Assembly (NCBI GenBank): GCA_002352055.1
Contig: DEHS01000022.1
Span: forward strand, 34,604-40,827
Source of the DNA: Legionellaceae bacterium UBA2794
Lineage (GTDB): Bacteria; Pseudomonadota; Gammaproteobacteria; Legionellales; Legionellaceae
DNA: 6,224 nucleotides
Reading direction: 5' to 3'
Made by a program: the position numbers and the translations under genes. A model generated the notes under the pieces. That model had not been told where the DNA came from. It ran no database searches and saw only the letters and a list, made by a program, of their open reading frames with translations. Shown here piece by piece: positions 4,921-6,224 of this stretch; the first letter of the stretch is position 1; each line of letters opens with the position of its first letter.

Positions 4921-6224
4921 ATGTTTAAACAATCAAATCAAATATTATCCCGTTATTCTTCCCCCAATCAATTTCTGGAACATGAAACGTTTCAAGTGAA
5001 TAATCGCGAAGGACATTTGCTCGTGGTTAGCGGCACGTATTATGATATGGGATTAATGATTGGACGCGAATTGGGGCATTTGTTTCAACCCAATGTCGAA
5101 ACTTTATATAAAAGCCTGAAACGTAAAATAGCTTTATGGCTGAAAAAGGATCGAAATCTTGAAGAAGAAATTGAGGCATCAGTCGCTTCTTTTAGTAGAT
5201 TTGTTCCGATTGAGTCGAAAATGGAAATGCAAGGCATCTATGATGGATGCCGAGACTCTGGTCATCCAATAAAAGATCTTCAGCTTCTTGAAAAAATGAA
5301 TGTTGTCATCGAATTAGGTGAGCAGGAGTGTACTTTGTTTGCGGTACAACCTCCCTTTACGAAAGGGCATACTTATCAACTGCGTGATCTTGATTATTAT
5401 AAAAAGCTCAGCATGGATTTTATTCCTGCCGTTATTATAAGGATACCTCAGGATAATGAAGGCAGAGCCATCGATGTTGCTACTGCATCCTTTGATTTTG
5501 TTGCTGTAGTTGCGGGTGGAATTTTTACCGGTATAAACGAATATGGTGTTGCTTTCAGCCAAAGTCGAGGTCCGTTCCTAAAGCGTTTTAGTTTCGATGG
5601 AACACCAGTTAAATATTTGATCTCCCAGATTTTAAGTAAATCAAAGACTGCCCAAGAGGCTATCCATGTAATTAAAAAATATCCTCCAGCAACATCACAC
5701 TTTGCAATTATATCTGATCCATTAAAAAAAAGAGAATCCCTTCAGCTTGTATTTATGGGGCCAGAAATGCTTCATCACGTGCCTCACTCATCTGTGCCTG
5801 ATATGTCGGTTATTCAGTATGATGATAAGAGCAGAGCGTTTTATGAGCCTATTGAAGGGGCGGTTTACTGGACGGATATGGAAGGAAGAAAAGTAGATGG
5901 GATTCCTTCTGAGTTCAACATGAACGATCTGCATGAGTTAATGAGTAAATATAAGCACCATGAATTTGATTCAAATACTGGGATAGAGGTAGCCCAAACG
6001 GTTGGAAATGACATTACATTTATAAGTGCTTTATTTGATACCACCTCCAATGAAGCCTGGGTTGCTTATTCTGAACGAGGTAGACCTGCGCATTATAACG
6101 AATTCAAGCATTTTAATTTGAAAAACTATTTTGCTTATAAAGAGCGTCTTGTTAACGATGAGAGTACGCTAACACAACATGAGTGGCATGCTCCTGAGCG
6201 AAGTCAGGATAATCCCACTTCAGA
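4921..6224 (+). CDS. C45-family Ntn-hydrolase / acyl-CoA:6-APA acyltransferase-like protein (3' partial)
   Basis: The frame is open from ATG 4921 to the window end, giving 434 residues without a stop. It matches the C45 (acyl-CoA:6-aminopenicillanate acyltransferase-like) family, whose proenzymes self-cleave before a cysteine that then acts as N-terminal nucleophile to hydrolyse amides or transfer acyl groups. Visible blocks in order are SGTYYDMGLMIG (37-48), MEMQGIYDG (101-109), the nucleophile region ECTLF with Cys137, LRDLDY (154-159, the usual GRNLDW block), GINEYGVAFS (204-213), SHFAIISD (259-266) and the end-of-domain TSNEAWVAYSERG (375-387). The residue before Cys137 is Glu, not the Gly common at the cleavage point in this family. 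There is no signal peptide, so it is probably cytoplasmic. It starts 41 bp after the GMC gene in an apparent operon, where it could acylate an amine made by the aminotransferase or release it from an amide. Hydrolase and transferase cannot be told apart from sequence alone. Confidence 0.85.
   Translation, partial: MFKQSNQILSRYSSPNQFLEHETFQVNNREGHLLVVSGTYYDMGLMIGRELGHLFQPNVETLYKSLKRKIALWLKKDRNLEEEIEASVASFSRFVPIESKMEMQGIYDGCRDSGHPIKDLQLLEKMNVVIELGEQECTLFAVQPPFTKGHTYQLRDLDYYKKLSMDFIPAVIIRIPQDNEGRAIDVATASFDFVAVVAGGIFTGINEYGVAFSQSRGPFLKRFSFDGTPVKYLISQILSKSKTAQEAIHVIKKYPPATSHFAIISDPLKKRESLQLVFMGPEMLHHVPHSSVPDMSVIQYDDKSRAFYEPIEGAVYWTDMEGRKVDGIPSEFNMNDLHELMSKYKHHEFDSNTGIEVAQTVGNDITFISALFDTTSNEAWVAYSERGRPAHYNEFKHFNLKNYFAYKERLVNDESTLTQHEWHAPERSQDNPTS

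Noticed and set aside
5314..6050. Minus-strand open frames at 5314-5562 and 5865-6050
   Set aside because: They are antisense to the C45-family gene, whose plus-strand frame stays open with conserved blocks to the window end.
4921..6224. Frameshifted or broken C45 gene, since no stop codon is seen
   Set aside because: The frame is uninterrupted and carries all expected blocks in order. The missing stop is explained by the window edge.

Overview
The window is an AT-rich, protein-dense bacterial segment with every supported gene on the + strand. The low GC, the short A/T-rich leaders and the close match of the first gene to gammaproteobacterial YahK-type alcohol dehydrogenases suggest a gammaproteobacterium, possibly Legionella or a relative. 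This placement is inference from memory, not from a database search.

Layout. (1) Bases 1-565 hold the C-terminal half of a YahK/CAD-type NADP-dependent zinc alcohol dehydrogenase, cut by the left edge and followed by a 9-bp hairpin at 582-603 that probably ends its transcript. (2) A leader of about 290 bp is rich in inverted repeats and precedes an HMG-CoA synthase homologue (860-1954) with an intact Glu/Cys/His triad. (3) A 228-bp spacer carries a second copy of a motif from the first leader and a GC-rich hairpin. It precedes a tight group: a DegT-family PLP aminotransferase resembling KdnA (2183-3472), a GMC-family FAD oxidoreductase 3 bp further on (3476-4879), and, after 41 bp, a C45-type Ntn-hydrolase/acyltransferase (4921 onward) that runs off the right edge.

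How the genes may work together (inference). The last three form an operon-like unit. A GMC flavoenzyme could oxidise an alcohol to a carbonyl, the DegT enzyme could transaminate that carbonyl, and the C45 enzyme could acylate the amine or cleave an amide. The HMG-CoA synthase homologue makes a C-C bond by adding acetyl-CoA to a beta-keto acyl thioester. It lies just upstream and shares a leader motif with the operon, so it may supply a branched skeleton, or it may simply be the mevalonate-pathway enzyme. Together this looks like a small biosynthetic cluster for an amino-containing, perhaps N-acylated metabolite that I do not recognise as a described pathway.

No rRNA, tRNA, CRISPR array, insertion sequence or convincing minus-strand gene was seen. 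The minus-strand open frames all lie inside the genes above.
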